A DNA stretch of 62,604 bases from Candidatus Multiplicimicrobium inquinatum. GTDB lineage: Bacteria; Omnitrophota; Omnitrophia; Omnitrophales; Aquincolibacteriaceae. Made by a program: the position numbers and the translations under genes. The DNA lies in assembly GCA_002344825.1 (NCBI GenBank), contig DDUN01000034.1, positions 15,171-77,774 on the forward strand. The letters run 5' to 3'. This document shows, piece by piece, positions 24,101 to 31,454 of the stretch; position 1 is the stretch's first letter; every line of letters starts with the position of its first letter. The notes beneath the pieces were generated by a model. It saw only the letters and a program-made list of their open reading frames with translations, had not been told where the DNA came from and made no database searches.

Positions 24101-27013
24101 TTCAGGCAAAAGAATTTTTACACTTTCAGATTGTGCCAGCGGGGCTTCTTTACTTAAGGATTTTTTTTCACCTGCCTGAATTAAGGCTTCAGCCCACAAA
24201 AGAGCTCCATTTTGAAACCCCTCTTTAAAATCTGTCCCTGTTTTTTCGCCCAAAATGATTTTTATGCGCCCATAACGCAATAAAAAATCAGGAATTTCTG
24301 CCTGAAGCAGCTGCGCTTCTATTTCCCCCAAATTAAGCCGGCGGATCATTTCAGCGGACATCTCTTTCTCAGCGAAAGAAAGTGCCTGGCGCCAATTTTC
24401 TATTTCATCGGGAGAACTCGGAAGATCTATTTGCCGTCCGGTTTTGCCCCCCTCTTGAATCAGTCGATTGTGCTCTCCCAGCAAATCAAAAACAGAGAAA
24501 CTATTTTTTTTATCGTTAACACCCGCTGCGCTCAAAGCGGCCAACGAAAAAATTAAATTCTGCCACAAATCTCTTTTTTCAACTAAAACCTGAGAATCTA
24601 AAAAACGCGGCACAAAATTATCTTCAACTATCCGATTTGTGAACCGCTTGGCAACGCGTTCCGCAACCGCCGCGGCATGCACTCCCTGACTGTGAATGAG
24701 GCTCATCCCGCTCAAATATTCTTCCCAGTAAATAAGCATCATAGCCCGCACCGCCGCGGAGCGATCTTTCCAGTTAGTCGAAAAGCGGATAATTTCAACC
24801 CTGCCGTTTTCATACTTGAAATCAAGCGCCATTCCCGCGGAAGAAATTTTTTGAATTTCATCCGTATTTTTCAAACGCAAAGATTCGGCAAAAACCTCAA
24901 GACGAAGAGCAAGGGCCCGCTTAAATTTTTCGATCTCTTCCAATGCTTTAAAATCACCTGCCCAAGTTATGCGCGCCAAATCGTCATCGCCCCTTAATTC
25001 GGAGCGGGCGGGTAAACTTCTTTTCCAATTTGGCAAAGCCGCTTCAGGAGAGCTCCCGCCTCTTCGAATCCAAACTTCACGGCCGTCAAACCGCATCATT
25101 GACGCGCCTTTTCCTGCCCGCGTTTTAGCGTGAGGCCCCGCTGAGGTTAAAAGCGGTGTTTGCCCCTCTGTTCCCAAAAACCAGAAAACAGTATCTTGTC
25201 CATCGGGTGAAATCCAAACCCGCGACCGATCTGAAAACGAATCAAGTTCTCTTAGCGCGGCAATCGCTGTATCGGACAAAACAAACGCGGATGATGTTAA
25301 AATTTGCTCAGTTTCCACCGGACGGCCGGAAAGCGCCGCCGCGGTGCCGGAAAGCAGCGCATAAAGCGTTTCCGGAAAATTTTTCTCCATTCGCCGGGGA
25401 GTCTGCAGCTGCAATTGCGAATGCGATTTGAATTGCGCGTCTTCTAAGTTTTCAGGTCTAACCCATTCCAGCTTAGAAAGCTGAGAGCTCATTCGTTTTT
25501 CGTAAATGGTCTGATACTTTGAAAAATCAGTGGTTTTAATTTTGGGGCGCACCACTTCATAACTGATTCCTTGCTCACGCAAAACACGCAAAAGACCGGC
25601 CGTATGAAATCCACCGATTACAAGTGCGCCCACCTTCTGATTCTCTTTCTTCAGTTCGCTTATGAAGTTTTGAGCCAACGCTTCATCACGGCGCATCGCG
25701 ATATGATAAAAACTCATCGCGGCAGTCATAGTTTCCGACAAAACTTTTTTCTCATCCGAGCTAAATACAGTTTGATTCGCTTTCCCCAATGCTTCCGCTT
25801 TAAACTCATCGCGACGCGAAAGAAACTCCTCATAATCTGAGGCCGTTAAACTGAGCATCACCAAAGAACGGGAAATATCAAGATTCTCAAGACGCCGGAC
25901 AATTTCTTTCTGACCGCTTTCCGGGCAGGCTTTTTCGGTTAACTCTTTTTCAAGCCTTGCGACTTCATCGAAAAGCCCTGTTCCTACCCGGCGCATAAGA
26001 TAGGCCGCCTTCAAAGCCGAGACAGTAACCGGGTAGTTTTTAAGCGCCGTAGGGCTTTCCTTCCAAAGTAAAACTTCTGTTTTAAGATCCGCATCAAGCG
26101 ATTCTCCGCGTAAAACTTTCTCACCATATTCCGCCAGCTTGAGTCCAAGCGCCCCCTTTTTCTTTAAACCACGAATTTCACTTTCCATGATTTCCGGGTT
26201 TACTTGATCCGAAAGCTCATGCGCTTTGCGCCAAAAGTCAAACGCCGGATAACGCCCCGTCAAACGATTATCCAATCGCATACTTTGAAGATTCAAAAGA
26301 TGCTTTTGCCAGTCTCCGTTTTCATGAGCCTGACGGGCGTGTTTTCTGAAACGCAAATATTCCACCGGTAAAATCTTCAGAGCTTCTTCTTCCGTTCGGC
26401 TGCGTACGGTATTCAGTATCTTCAGCGCATCATCACGTTCGTTTACAACTTTGAGAAAAGCAACACGGTCCGATTCGTAAAGCCCCATATCTTCAACTCC
26501 GCGAAGCTTAAGCGAGGGATGCTTTGTCATCTGTAAATATTCAGGCCCGCCGATCACAGCTTCTTCAAGCAAAGTTTCGGCAAGCATCGTACGGGCCGCA
26601 CGGTTGGGAAACGCAGCAACCGCGGAATGCGGTAAATCACCTTTGGCTCCCTCAAGACCGACGAACTGAAGTCCTAAGCGGGAAACCCAAAAATCAATAA
26701 TCTTGGCGGCAGATTTCTGAGCTTCAGGAAGCGCGTGAGCGTCCTGAACAATCAGGGCGCGGAAAGGGGCCTTACCGGAAAAAGATTCAACCCGCTCCCC
26801 CATTTGCGAAGGAACCTGAGGGGGATTAACCCAATTCATATCATTCAAAAGGAGCAAATCAGGATGGTTCGAAAAAATAGGGTCAGCTTGTTTTACGGAC
26901 GCGGTTCTTGCAGAAAACCATTCCGCGGCGGGCATACTCCATACCGACTCCGCAAAAAAAACGGGCAGCAGCAATAAAGCGACAAACCTAAAAAATGTCT
27001 TCCCTTCCCCCAT
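18161..27013 (-). CDS. Giant multi-domain membrane protein with Tiki-like, M50-like and GlmS-like (GATase2 + SIS) regions
   Basis: I take ATG 27013 (about 2,950 aa) because it has a G-rich ribosome-binding site and opens a signal peptide (FFRFVALLLLPVFF). A longer in-frame ATG at 27313 would run through the neighbouring 64-residue gene. Regions: Tiki-like N-terminal domain (VQDAHALPEAQ near 85, GGFHTAGL near 465), as in the left giant; RSELR at 670; membrane block with NEWGH at 1162-1166, M50-like but with Asn for the first His; class II glutamine amidotransferase-like region from Cys 1285 (CGNTSIMGF, VLGHNGDFND, VQVGSNSEANA); SIS-like region (VVAIASSGSGQHFNSS near 2056); membrane helices about 2200-2330; coiled coil about 2590-2640; RSEVR, RSEVK and RSEMR near 2736, 2747 and 2775. 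This suggests an amino-sugar-linked, membrane-bound role. The intact product may be processed; that is inference. Confidence 0.9.
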   Translation of the reverse strand: MGEGKTFFRFVALLLLPVFFAESVWSMPAAEWFSARTASVKQADPIFSNHPDLLLLNDMNWVNPPQVPSQMGERVESFSGKAPFRALIVQDAHALPEAQKSAAKIIDFWVSRLGLQFVGLEGAKGDLPHSAVAAFPNRAARTMLAETLLEEAVIGGPEYLQMTKHPSLKLRGVEDMGLYESDRVAFLKVVNERDDALKILNTVRSRTEEEALKILPVEYLRFRKHARQAHENGDWQKHLLNLQSMRLDNRLTGRYPAFDFWRKAHELSDQVNPEIMESEIRGLKKKGALGLKLAEYGEKVLRGESLDADLKTEVLLWKESPTALKNYPVTVSALKAAYLMRRVGTGLFDEVARLEKELTEKACPESGQKEIVRRLENLDISRSLVMLSLTASDYEEFLSRRDEFKAEALGKANQTVFSSDEKKVLSETMTAAMSFYHIAMRRDEALAQNFISELKKENQKVGALVIGGFHTAGLLRVLREQGISYEVVRPKIKTTDFSKYQTIYEKRMSSQLSKLEWVRPENLEDAQFKSHSQLQLQTPRRMEKNFPETLYALLSGTAAALSGRPVETEQILTSSAFVLSDTAIAALRELDSFSDRSRVWISPDGQDTVFWFLGTEGQTPLLTSAGPHAKTRAGKGASMMRFDGREVWIRRGGSSPEAALPNWKRSLPARSELRGDDDLARITWAGDFKALEEIEKFKRALALRLEVFAESLRLKNTDEIQKISSAGMALDFKYENGRVEIIRFSTNWKDRSAAVRAMMLIYWEEYLSGMSLIHSQGVHAAAVAERVAKRFTNRIVEDNFVPRFLDSQVLVEKRDLWQNLIFSLAALSAAGVNDKKNSFSVFDLLGEHNRLIQEGGKTGRQIDLPSSPDEIENWRQALSFAEKEMSAEMIRRLNLGEIEAQLLQAEIPDFLLRYGRIKIILGEKTGTDFKEGFQNGALLWAEALIQAGEKKSLSKEAPLAQSESVKILLPEIVEEAPVLPHKTILTEAERGGSLEAGRWFEGLPDLAVIKTWGGDEGFEKLEEISKRLSKIQNLNPEGFGAGALEYWEAVVARMKHIRQGVPDTIPVELDEKVTDDGLNTAELDTEPVFSGKTSSWTFPVFEIVLTVAVVSFLSLPFLGMTLPVVLGLDLAAALSTSGLTAAAGALLLISLRAGYLAGMMLNEWGHLIASAFMGKVKTIKNFHNWTGNRNIFRLLAGLMPFTPMPSAYVQLDQSETKGVGAVRIAGFVLGVMAFAALVIFFGKTLLLFIPIMFFYTGVSGGILAKIAASISDIFNPPSEDWLAACGNTSIMGFVKKPADLDKYLARLKESIIVTEKRGKIAIGFFAIMEDLNGNQEIVHEKYYIDSRQTAADVFENQFKPLVLKRARAMKIPFYIHIGDHLRFPTAGAKKGDFSITAIENGAHPHGWVGQRESKVLTGTAKGFEYIVKKVYVVLGHNGDFNDLVKTFSERIRAFFSRRQKEALEIELDGKAYSNQQIAWVLKRIKGIYNPTTGDSPKLSGVQDLVYVQGRWEDTVQFAHYASVAPDLEYYFGGFIPKNDAEEAQAPNHALKPGEVKVLAAFLEQAFAQAGGMDKIRGLTDLADISDEDLGGLQEKILTQMNQASGSAQALFKQMGEKESAQFIETAVYAFLRHNLLNSWIYISKNVRGSAGVNAYSSLQPRTKISFSLGQNITLGFGKKNGMVQVGSNSEANAGRVDGYEFLLDLNGLGEVAEVTHDGETIGIKVYSLTLKDENGASGRFLTQDEIYARLRPAKPIEVSQNKDPAQLELNSIPAYLKVIRDEFKDPRDLRRPKMPPYTAEKHNFFVMLEIIKVILAGPIGRLIMRQSRVGIESGLGDDVFMKWAEVKMESFLADLGLVNATEEQKKSARQILVAAFRRDISNLIVNPDVVKSVLKPFALEIAGRHLNSSHNQESISQETIRNAVTEFSIKLLSEYDLSDYRDLAAANLLKSQEPLLNALKENRLDFQLIQSFLPQADEEPHHSYDAVFFGKEKNEQILKMIEKILKKVYPHFQTRVYDSNEIDREANAHLRDKEDASKLLPPGEMDVEGFKEQLSLTNPFVVAIASSGSGQHFNSSTGALMLARVIEELFVATADEHSQMSRAVGLERTLIIRTEWSPTELGMGAYASTRATFMELVSSAVRSLPSQIAGRPIFGSEFTDDDINFLEKEWDHFIDQTAPAVLGQKSDDENTHTNLVKAGKSFGRRISESTVSLAAAWVYIGLTVAGKVPSLFAVLHGLGGYVSAVLALSPVTLFLAIFTVIAITAWSIAVYQSTQRHAFSGKTRDYQKAAVWTFSLTFFAAQIFFLPGLGDALFYMFFAFPIFTLGYRWLVSLRDGNTRSFFDRGGMKFFSFVGVQEEVGKILETVFRKSFSQSYGINGAHAEATSADRMLDDQIGGNRAWINLGFLNKSGVPALADDLDALQMVFKQLITILSQVLFPYSYLFGLSLVGAHNVLIGDEGSKSEKASQQHITISTATKGDISKRRLAQQLFGLALDDFRLVLSGYVLIHSIAAYTARPVWYRPWSYIVKFNPNNTRSGAGTHTTASPRSADHLLPHLQVMDSILRPIRIEGLEPKRIEPPDYMHFPDPNRKGPPAQSAPRMKKNPRLDAMDRAIQEAQAALEKAQREFIQEKERQFAEVEKEVRFEGGRISAKPEIQYATAEFIRRELDSRGLNGMEPEIAEPYRQKLVSLSAALHSDENAYGEKIKPDEMADFFDRYRSQPKEFVKAVAYQLFSRSEVRQVSLAERSEVKGAGLLSGLQAQDAMRSGIKADQMRSEMRELMALPKRTLQEASSRILGNQISDSGVVIFERPYDPKWIRRFMAKMPAGVRIVMRAPAENVIDRALYSRELAAEIRRGIFSFEFSEASSESWMRNYLGAEFDPTNVIQVESPEKPSEADDEMLLLSAPMAAGHVLVLGQPQRLNLPGMRWIQISAWISQLYDVVKVTQTSA
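20700..21000 (-). other. SIS sugar-isomerase-like region in the second giant
   Basis: VVAIASSGSGQHFNSSTG (residue about 2056) followed by ELFVATADEHSQMSRAVG matches the phosphosugar-binding SIS pattern (viaiSxSGxTxxxxxA, then xSxLAxxAD). It follows the amidotransferase-like region in the same chain, the order found in glucosamine-6-phosphate synthase. The gap between the two is much longer than in GlmS. Confidence 0.55.
21900..23161 (-). other. Class II glutamine amidotransferase-like (Ntn) region in the second giant
   Basis: It starts at Cys 1285 (codon 23161-23159) with CGNTSIMGF, then VTEKRGKIAIGFFAI, IHIGDHLRFPTAG, ENGAHPHGW and VLGHNGDFND. In GlmS, PurF and GltB the equivalents are CGIxG, the HRG loop, GHxRxxTxG, NAHPH and HNGxxxN. 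VQVGSNSEANA near residue 1680 matches the late ASExxAL motif. In the family this Cys must be N-terminal to act, so cleavage between Ala 1284 and Cys 1285 would be required. Confidence 0.65.
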
Positions 27014-27045
27014 AAAGCCCCCCCAGGCTATAACTTCAGACGCGG

Positions 27046-27240
27046 TTAAATAAACTGCGCCGGATTTTTCATCACAGACTGAATATCCTGACTTGTTGCT
27101 CCGAACCGGCATGCCAACCCCAAAGCGTCTCTTGCTTGTTCGTAGCGTTCGTCCAGCAAGCACTTCCCAAACTGTTGAAGAGCCGTTGTTTTTAAAAAAG
27201 ATTTGAGTCCTAAAATCCGGTGAGAATGTTTCATCTTCAT
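27046..27240 (-). CDS. Small hypothetical protein, 64 aa, first gene of the second giant's operon
   Basis: ATG 27240 follows a near-perfect ribosome-binding site (AAGGAGGTG, spacing four). The product is helical and mildly basic, with one Cys near the middle (FGKCLLDERYEQARDALGLA) and another later. Its stop lies 32 bases before the chosen start of the giant gene, and that gap holds the giant's binding site, so the two are almost certainly cotranscribed. No family recognised; a chaperone or regulator of the giant is a guess. Confidence 0.75.
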   Translation of the reverse strand: MKMKHSHRILGLKSFLKTTALQQFGKCLLDERYEQARDALGLACRFGATSQDIQSVMKNPAQFI

Positions 27241-27593
27241 TAAGCACCTCCTTAGCTACAAACTTTTTAAAACAATTTACTTCCTGTTTAATAATAAGCA
27301 TAGACCATGCCAACTTTTAAAATTTCTATAAGTTGTTTTATAGTAATAATTTAAGATAAATAACAAAAATGGAATGGCACAAAAACTACAAGTATCCTTG
27401 GCTAAAATTTTCATTTTTGATGAAAAGAAGGAATGCAGGCAGGAGGTTAAAACCAAGAAATGCTAGAAAAAGATAGAAAGTGCTTTGCGGATTATGAATT
27501 CAATTTTGTGATGAGAACACGGAACAGGGCAATAAAAAAGCCCCGCATCGCTTTCGATGCAGGGCTCAAAATTTTTTAAATTATTTTAGGCGA
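27241..27593. other. AT-rich intergenic region
   Basis: About 350 bases separate the helicase terminator from the 64-residue gene. It is AT-rich (TTTAAAATTTCTATAAG and similar) and probably carries the promoter of the giant operon. It includes TGGCACAAAAACTAC at 27375-27389, one of several similar TGGCA words in intergenic DNA here. I see no gene. Confidence 0.45.
27539..27566 (-). terminator. Rho-independent terminator of the DEAD-box helicase gene
   Basis: Read on the minus strand: stem AGCCCTGCATCG/CGATGCGGGGCT with an AAAG loop and one mismatch, followed by TTTTTTATT. It starts 28 bases after the helicase stop. Confidence 0.9.
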
Positions 27594-28922
27594 TCAGCGT
27601 CTTCCGCCCCCGCCGCTGCGGCGCGGCCCAAAAGAACGGCCCCCGCCAAACCCTCCGCCTCCACGACGTCCGCCGCCGAAGCCTCCGCGTCCTCCGCCAA
27701 ATCCGCCGCGTGAGCGCGGATTCAAACGGCTTCCCGAAGGAGCACTGCGGTCCGGAAATTTACCGGATGGAACATCCGGATGTTCAACGACGGCGAGCTG
27801 CTGTTTAATCAGACGCTCGATACGAGCGACTTCCATATACTGATCCGGCATCGCAAGTGTCACGGCACGGCCATGATGTCCTGCGCGTCCCGTTCTTCCG
27901 ATACGGTGAACATAATTATCCAGATCATCCGGAAGATCATAATTCACAACAAGTTCAATCGCCGTTACGTCAATACCGCGCGATGCGATATCGGTTGCGA
28001 CAAGCACGCGATACTTCCCTGTTTTAAAACCATCCAAAGCTTCACGGCGTTGTCCAAGCGTACGGTCCGAATGGATTTGCGCCACGTTAATTCCGGCATG
28101 ATGTAATCCGCGCGCAATTTTCACCGCGCCGATTTTTGTTCTGGAGAAAATCAAAACACTGCCCTTGGAAGTTTCAAGAAGCTTCACGAGCAAACCGTTT
28201 TTGTTTTCTTTGCTGACGATATACAGTTCCTGAGTAACAAGATCCGAAGTCGTTCCGGGCTTTGCGATTTCCACATAAGCCGGAAGGTTCAGATAAGTCG
28301 ACGCAAGCTGCATGATTTTCGGCGGCATGGTTGCCGAGAAAAGCATCGTCTGGCGTTCTTTCGGAATCATCTTCAAAACCTGACGGATTTGAGGCTCGAA
28401 ACCCATGTCAAACATGCGGTCCGCTTCGTCGAGAACTAAAACTTTTACATCGTCGAGACGCACTGTGCGCTGTTCCATGTGGTCAAGCAAGCGGCCCGGC
28501 GTGGCAATAATGATATTGGCACCGCGCCGTAACGACTGAACCTGCATGTGCATGGAAGCTCCACCGATCAAAAGCGCCGTACGCATATTGAACTTCGGTG
28601 TCAGTTTATGAAGAGTCTCTTCAACCTGAGCGGCAAGTTCGCGAGTCGGAACAATCACAAGTCCCTTCCCTTTTAAAGCCGCGAGGCGCTGAACCATCGG
28701 AATAGCGAAGGCCAGGGTTTTACCCGTGCCGGTTTGCGCGATACCGATCAAGTCTTTTCCTTCGATCGCAGCCGGCAATGCCTGGTGCTGAATCGGGGTC
28801 GGATGTTTGAAGTTCAGTTTATCAAGAATATCGAGAATCATCGGCGCAATACCGAGACCGTCAAAAGAATGCTGCTGGATAACCGGAACAGCAATATCCG
28901 GTGTTTTGTTTGTTGTAGTCAT
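27594..28922 (-). CDS. rhlE: DEAD-box ATP-dependent RNA helicase, RhlE type
   Basis: The 442-residue protein has a full motif set: AQTGTGKT (Walker A), PTRELAAQ, TPGRLLDH, DEADRMFDMGF, SATMP, VLIFSRTK, TDIASRGIDV and HRIGRTGRAG. The tail (about 385-442) is rich in Gly and Arg (GGFGGGRGGFGGGRRGGGG), an RNA-binding extension common in RhlE and cold-shock helicases. It unwinds short RNA duplexes during ribosome assembly or mRNA decay. It is transcribed alone, with its own terminator. Confidence 0.95.
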   Translation of the reverse strand: MTTTNKTPDIAVPVIQQHSFDGLGIAPMILDILDKLNFKHPTPIQHQALPAAIEGKDLIGIAQTGTGKTLAFAIPMVQRLAALKGKGLVIVPTRELAAQVEETLHKLTPKFNMRTALLIGGASMHMQVQSLRRGANIIIATPGRLLDHMEQRTVRLDDVKVLVLDEADRMFDMGFEPQIRQVLKMIPKERQTMLFSATMPPKIMQLASTYLNLPAYVEIAKPGTTSDLVTQELYIVSKENKNGLLVKLLETSKGSVLIFSRTKIGAVKIARGLHHAGINVAQIHSDRTLGQRREALDGFKTGKYRVLVATDIASRGIDVTAIELVVNYDLPDDLDNYVHRIGRTGRAGHHGRAVTLAMPDQYMEVARIERLIKQQLAVVEHPDVPSGKFPDRSAPSGSRLNPRSRGGFGGGRGGFGGGRRGGGGFGGGRSFGPRRSGGGGRR

Positions 28923-29061
28923 AGGTTCGTTGTATAGGGACGTATTTGTCCGCTATGGATTTTCCTTGTTTTCTTATAGTTAAATTAAACGCTAAGTTTC
29001 AATTTTAACGACCGATTGAAACGGAGCCTTTACCCTGATGGAATCAGGAGGAGGGTTAATG

Positions 29062-29282
29062 CTATCTCGACAGCAGGAATTTACGGCTCAAAAGTACAAG
29101 TCCGCTTAAAACCGGCAGCACTGCGTACGCGGTTAGTAAATCGCGGTGCCTTTGCGGGAGCCGAATCGGTTTTTCAGCGCTACAAGGCGGGCTAACGTGA
29201 GGTTTTTACCGAATATAAACAATCCGGTTTTCATCAAACCAAATATCAGCAGCAGAATGCCCAGATAAAAATTAAAACTCAT
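29062..29282 (-). pseudogene. Frameshifted paralogue of the small membrane protein at 29348-29569
   Basis: From ATG 29282 the frame reads MSFNFYLGILLLIFGLMKTG and FGKNLTLARLVALKNRFGSRKGTAIY, then hits TAA at 29133. Shifting one base just before the stop restores the rest, LTAYAVLPVLSGLVLLSRKF, ending at TAG 29062-29064. The intact neighbour has FGKNLKLSRLEALKARFGSR and YLFVYAALPIVFGIAILFRE at the same places. One missing base therefore splits this copy. A sequencing error cannot be excluded, and the 49-residue product might still be made. TATAAT lies 8 bases before the ATG. Confidence 0.75.
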
Positions 29283-29347
29283 TCGCCGACATTATACCAG
29301 TTAACCCCCAAAGCATGGCATTAAAAATGCCTCTTTTTTTTACCGGG

Positions 29348-29569
29348 TTAATGAAGCAAGCGGTATTCGCGGAATAGAATCGCGATACCAAACACAATCG
29401 GCAGCGCGGCGTAAACAAAAAGATAAATCCAAGTCCCCTTACGGCTGCCGAAGCGGGCTTTCAGAGCTTCCAAACGCGAAAGTTTTAAATTTTTTCCAAA
29501 GAGATACATGCCGATTTTCATAATTCCAAAAATGAGCAGCAAGTTTCCGAGAAACAAATTAACAGTCAT
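29348..29569 (-). CDS. Small two-helix membrane protein, 73 aa
   Basis: ATG 29569 follows GGGAGATGTAA. Two hydrophobic segments (about 3-22 and 47-65) flank a basic cytosolic loop (FGKNLKLSRLEALKARFGSR). It starts ten bases after the end of the aspartate-alanine-exchanger-family gene on the same strand, so the two are likely cotranscribed, possibly as an accessory subunit. A frameshifted paralogue follows. Family unknown to me. Confidence 0.75.
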   Translation of the reverse strand: MTVNLFLGNLLLIFGIMKIGMYLFGKNLKLSRLEALKARFGSRKGTWIYLFVYAALPIVFGIAILFREYRLLH

Positions 29570-29579
29570 TTACATCTCC

Positions 29580-31247
29580 CTATTTCATCAGAAAAAGAAT
29601 CAGCAATTCCGCGGCAACAACGCGTAAAATCATCACTAAAGGATAAACCGCCGCGTAGGAAACAATCGGCGCGCTCGAAGCGGCCATTTGATTCGCGTAA
29701 GCTAAAGTTGAAGGGCTTGTATAACAGCCGGCCAGCAGCCCGCACATCGACAGATAATTCATTTTCATTTTTAGCCGCATAAAAAAAGCAGTCAGCATCA
29801 GCGGAACAAGGGTAATCACGGCTCCACAGCCGAGCCACAAAAGCCCCGGTCCGGAAGAAAATGTTTCGACTAACTTGTCGCCCGAACGTAATCCCACACA
29901 AGCCAAGAAAAGCGCGATCCCGATTTCGCGCAGCATCAAACTTCCGCTGGCGGGCAAATACCAAACCAACGGTCCGATTTTACCGATATGGCTTAAAAGC
30001 AGCGCTGCAATTAAAACTCCTCCGGCTAAACCGATTTTAAGCGGCGCGGGAATTCCCGGAATTTGCAGCGGCAAACTCCCCAACAAAACACCCAAAGCCA
30101 AGCAAACAAAAGCAGGTATCAAATGAGGATGATCTAAAACTTTGGGGTGATCACCAAGCATTCCGCGAAATTTTTTCAAATCGTCCTCATGTCCGACCAC
30201 GCTCAAAATATCGCCAAAAGCAATCTTCACGTTTCCGGTGCCCGGAAATTCTAACTCGCCGCGCCGAGCACGGGTAATCGTAACGCCATAGTGAGGCGCA
30301 TCAAGCTCACTGATTGTTTTTCCGGACAATTCCGTCTGAGTAACGACCATGCGGCGCATTTGCACCGAGCTGTCGGGGTGTTTTGCGAAATCCGTTTGCG
30401 CGCCGATCGCAAAACATAAAGCCTCCAATTGAGGCTTGGTTCCGACAGCGCGGACCATGTCTCCCGTATGAATCATCGTCTTAGGCAAGGCCACGCGAAC
30501 TTTTCCCTCATGCACCACGCGGGAGATAATCACATCGCGAAAAGGCAAAATCTCACGGATGCGCATACCGTTTAAATCCGAATTTTCGATTTTTAAATCA
30601 ACCGTTTCAAGCTGGGGATTTTCTTTTAAATGCACCGTTTGATAAGCTTCCGCCTCCACGGAAGGATCGACGCGGCAAAACAAACGAACCGTCACAAAAG
30701 TGATAATCACGCCCAAAATACCGAAAGGATAGGCCACGGCATAACCTAAACCGGGCATTTTAATCATTTCCTCCGTCACGCCCTCAATCCCTTTGAGAAG
30801 CTGTTGCCCTGCCGCAAGACTGGGCGTGTTGGTTACCGCCCCGGAAAAAAGTCCGCCCGCGGCGGCGGCGGGAATATCAAAGTATTTAGCCAGTCCAAAT
30901 GCTAAAAGAGCTCCTGAAGAAACTAAAATAAACGCAATTAAATTCAGCTTCGCGCCTTCTTTGCGCAAAGATGAAAAAAAGGCAGGGCCGACCTCCACGC
31001 CGATGGTGTAAACAAAAAGCATCAAGCCGAATTCGCGGATAAACTCCGCAAGCTCAAGCGAAAAATTGATTTTAAAATGCCCGAGCAAAAGACCCGAAAA
31101 CATCACGCCCGCAACGCCAAACCGCACGCCGCGAAAATTAATTTTTCCGAAAGCCAGCCCCAGCATAATCGTCACACTTAAAACAAGAATCGCCGTAGCG
31201 GCTTCGGAAAGATGAAGAAGCTGAATGAGGTCATTAAAGAAATCCAT
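29580..31247 (-). CDS. Aspartate-alanine-exchanger (AAE/YidE) family transporter with two TrkA-C domains
   Basis: The 555-residue protein has two hydrophobic halves (about 15-190 and 375-555) around a cytosolic middle with two RCK_C-type domains (about 205-285 and 290-370). FGLMLFVYTIGVEVGPAFF and the second-half IGIALFLACVGLRSGDKLV are the twin signatures of this family. Members exchange dicarboxylates or amino acids; in AspT this drives decarboxylation-linked energy gain. No decarboxylase is nearby, so the substrate is open. TATAAT ends five bases before the ATG and there is no ribosome-binding site, which suggests a leaderless transcript. Confidence 0.88.
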   Translation of the reverse strand: MDFFNDLIQLLHLSEAATAILVLSVTIMLGLAFGKINFRGVRFGVAGVMFSGLLLGHFKINFSLELAEFIREFGLMLFVYTIGVEVGPAFFSSLRKEGAKLNLIAFILVSSGALLAFGLAKYFDIPAAAAGGLFSGAVTNTPSLAAGQQLLKGIEGVTEEMIKMPGLGYAVAYPFGILGVIITFVTVRLFCRVDPSVEAEAYQTVHLKENPQLETVDLKIENSDLNGMRIREILPFRDVIISRVVHEGKVRVALPKTMIHTGDMVRAVGTKPQLEALCFAIGAQTDFAKHPDSSVQMRRMVVTQTELSGKTISELDAPHYGVTITRARRGELEFPGTGNVKIAFGDILSVVGHEDDLKKFRGMLGDHPKVLDHPHLIPAFVCLALGVLLGSLPLQIPGIPAPLKIGLAGGVLIAALLLSHIGKIGPLVWYLPASGSLMLREIGIALFLACVGLRSGDKLVETFSSGPGLLWLGCGAVITLVPLMLTAFFMRLKMKMNYLSMCGLLAGCYTSPSTLAYANQMAASSAPIVSYAAVYPLVMILRVVAAELLILFLMK

Positions 31248-31303
31248 AGGGCATTATATCAAGACTCACCCGCAAAAAGAAATGATCCCTCACTTGCCGG
31301 GCA

Positions 31304-31319
31304 TGGCATGAAAAATGCT
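31304..31319 (+). promoter_or_regulatory. Sigma-54-like -24/-12 element
   Basis: TGGCATGAAAAATGCT has GG and GC spaced by ten bases, as in the sigma-54 consensus TGGCACG-N4-TTGCT, with two differences. It points toward the microprotein operon, whose first start is about 140 bases downstream. Similar words at 29316-29331 and 34791 do not precede plus-strand genes, so this may be a repeat and not a promoter. Confidence 0.35.
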
Positions 31320-31454
31320 CCGGAGGCTACGGTAAATAAAATCGCGGACGATTTTGAAGAGACTTAAAAATAATTCGATTTTTACTTAAAATTGACTTCA
31401 ATTTTTTTTGAATTGCGCCGATGATTTTAGTGGGTAAACATCACGTCTCAACTG

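Noticed and set aside
27013..27313. Extended start for the second giant at 27313
   Set aside because: It would overlap the 64-residue gene with its strong ribosome-binding site and put 100 unstructured residues before a clear signal peptide.
29059..29109. A 16-codon plus-strand frame (MLSRQQEFTAQKYKSA) behind a perfect CAGGAGGAGG site
   Set aside because: It is very short, antisense to the end of the frameshifted membrane-protein gene, and leads to no downstream plus-strand gene. The ribosome-binding-like word may be chance.
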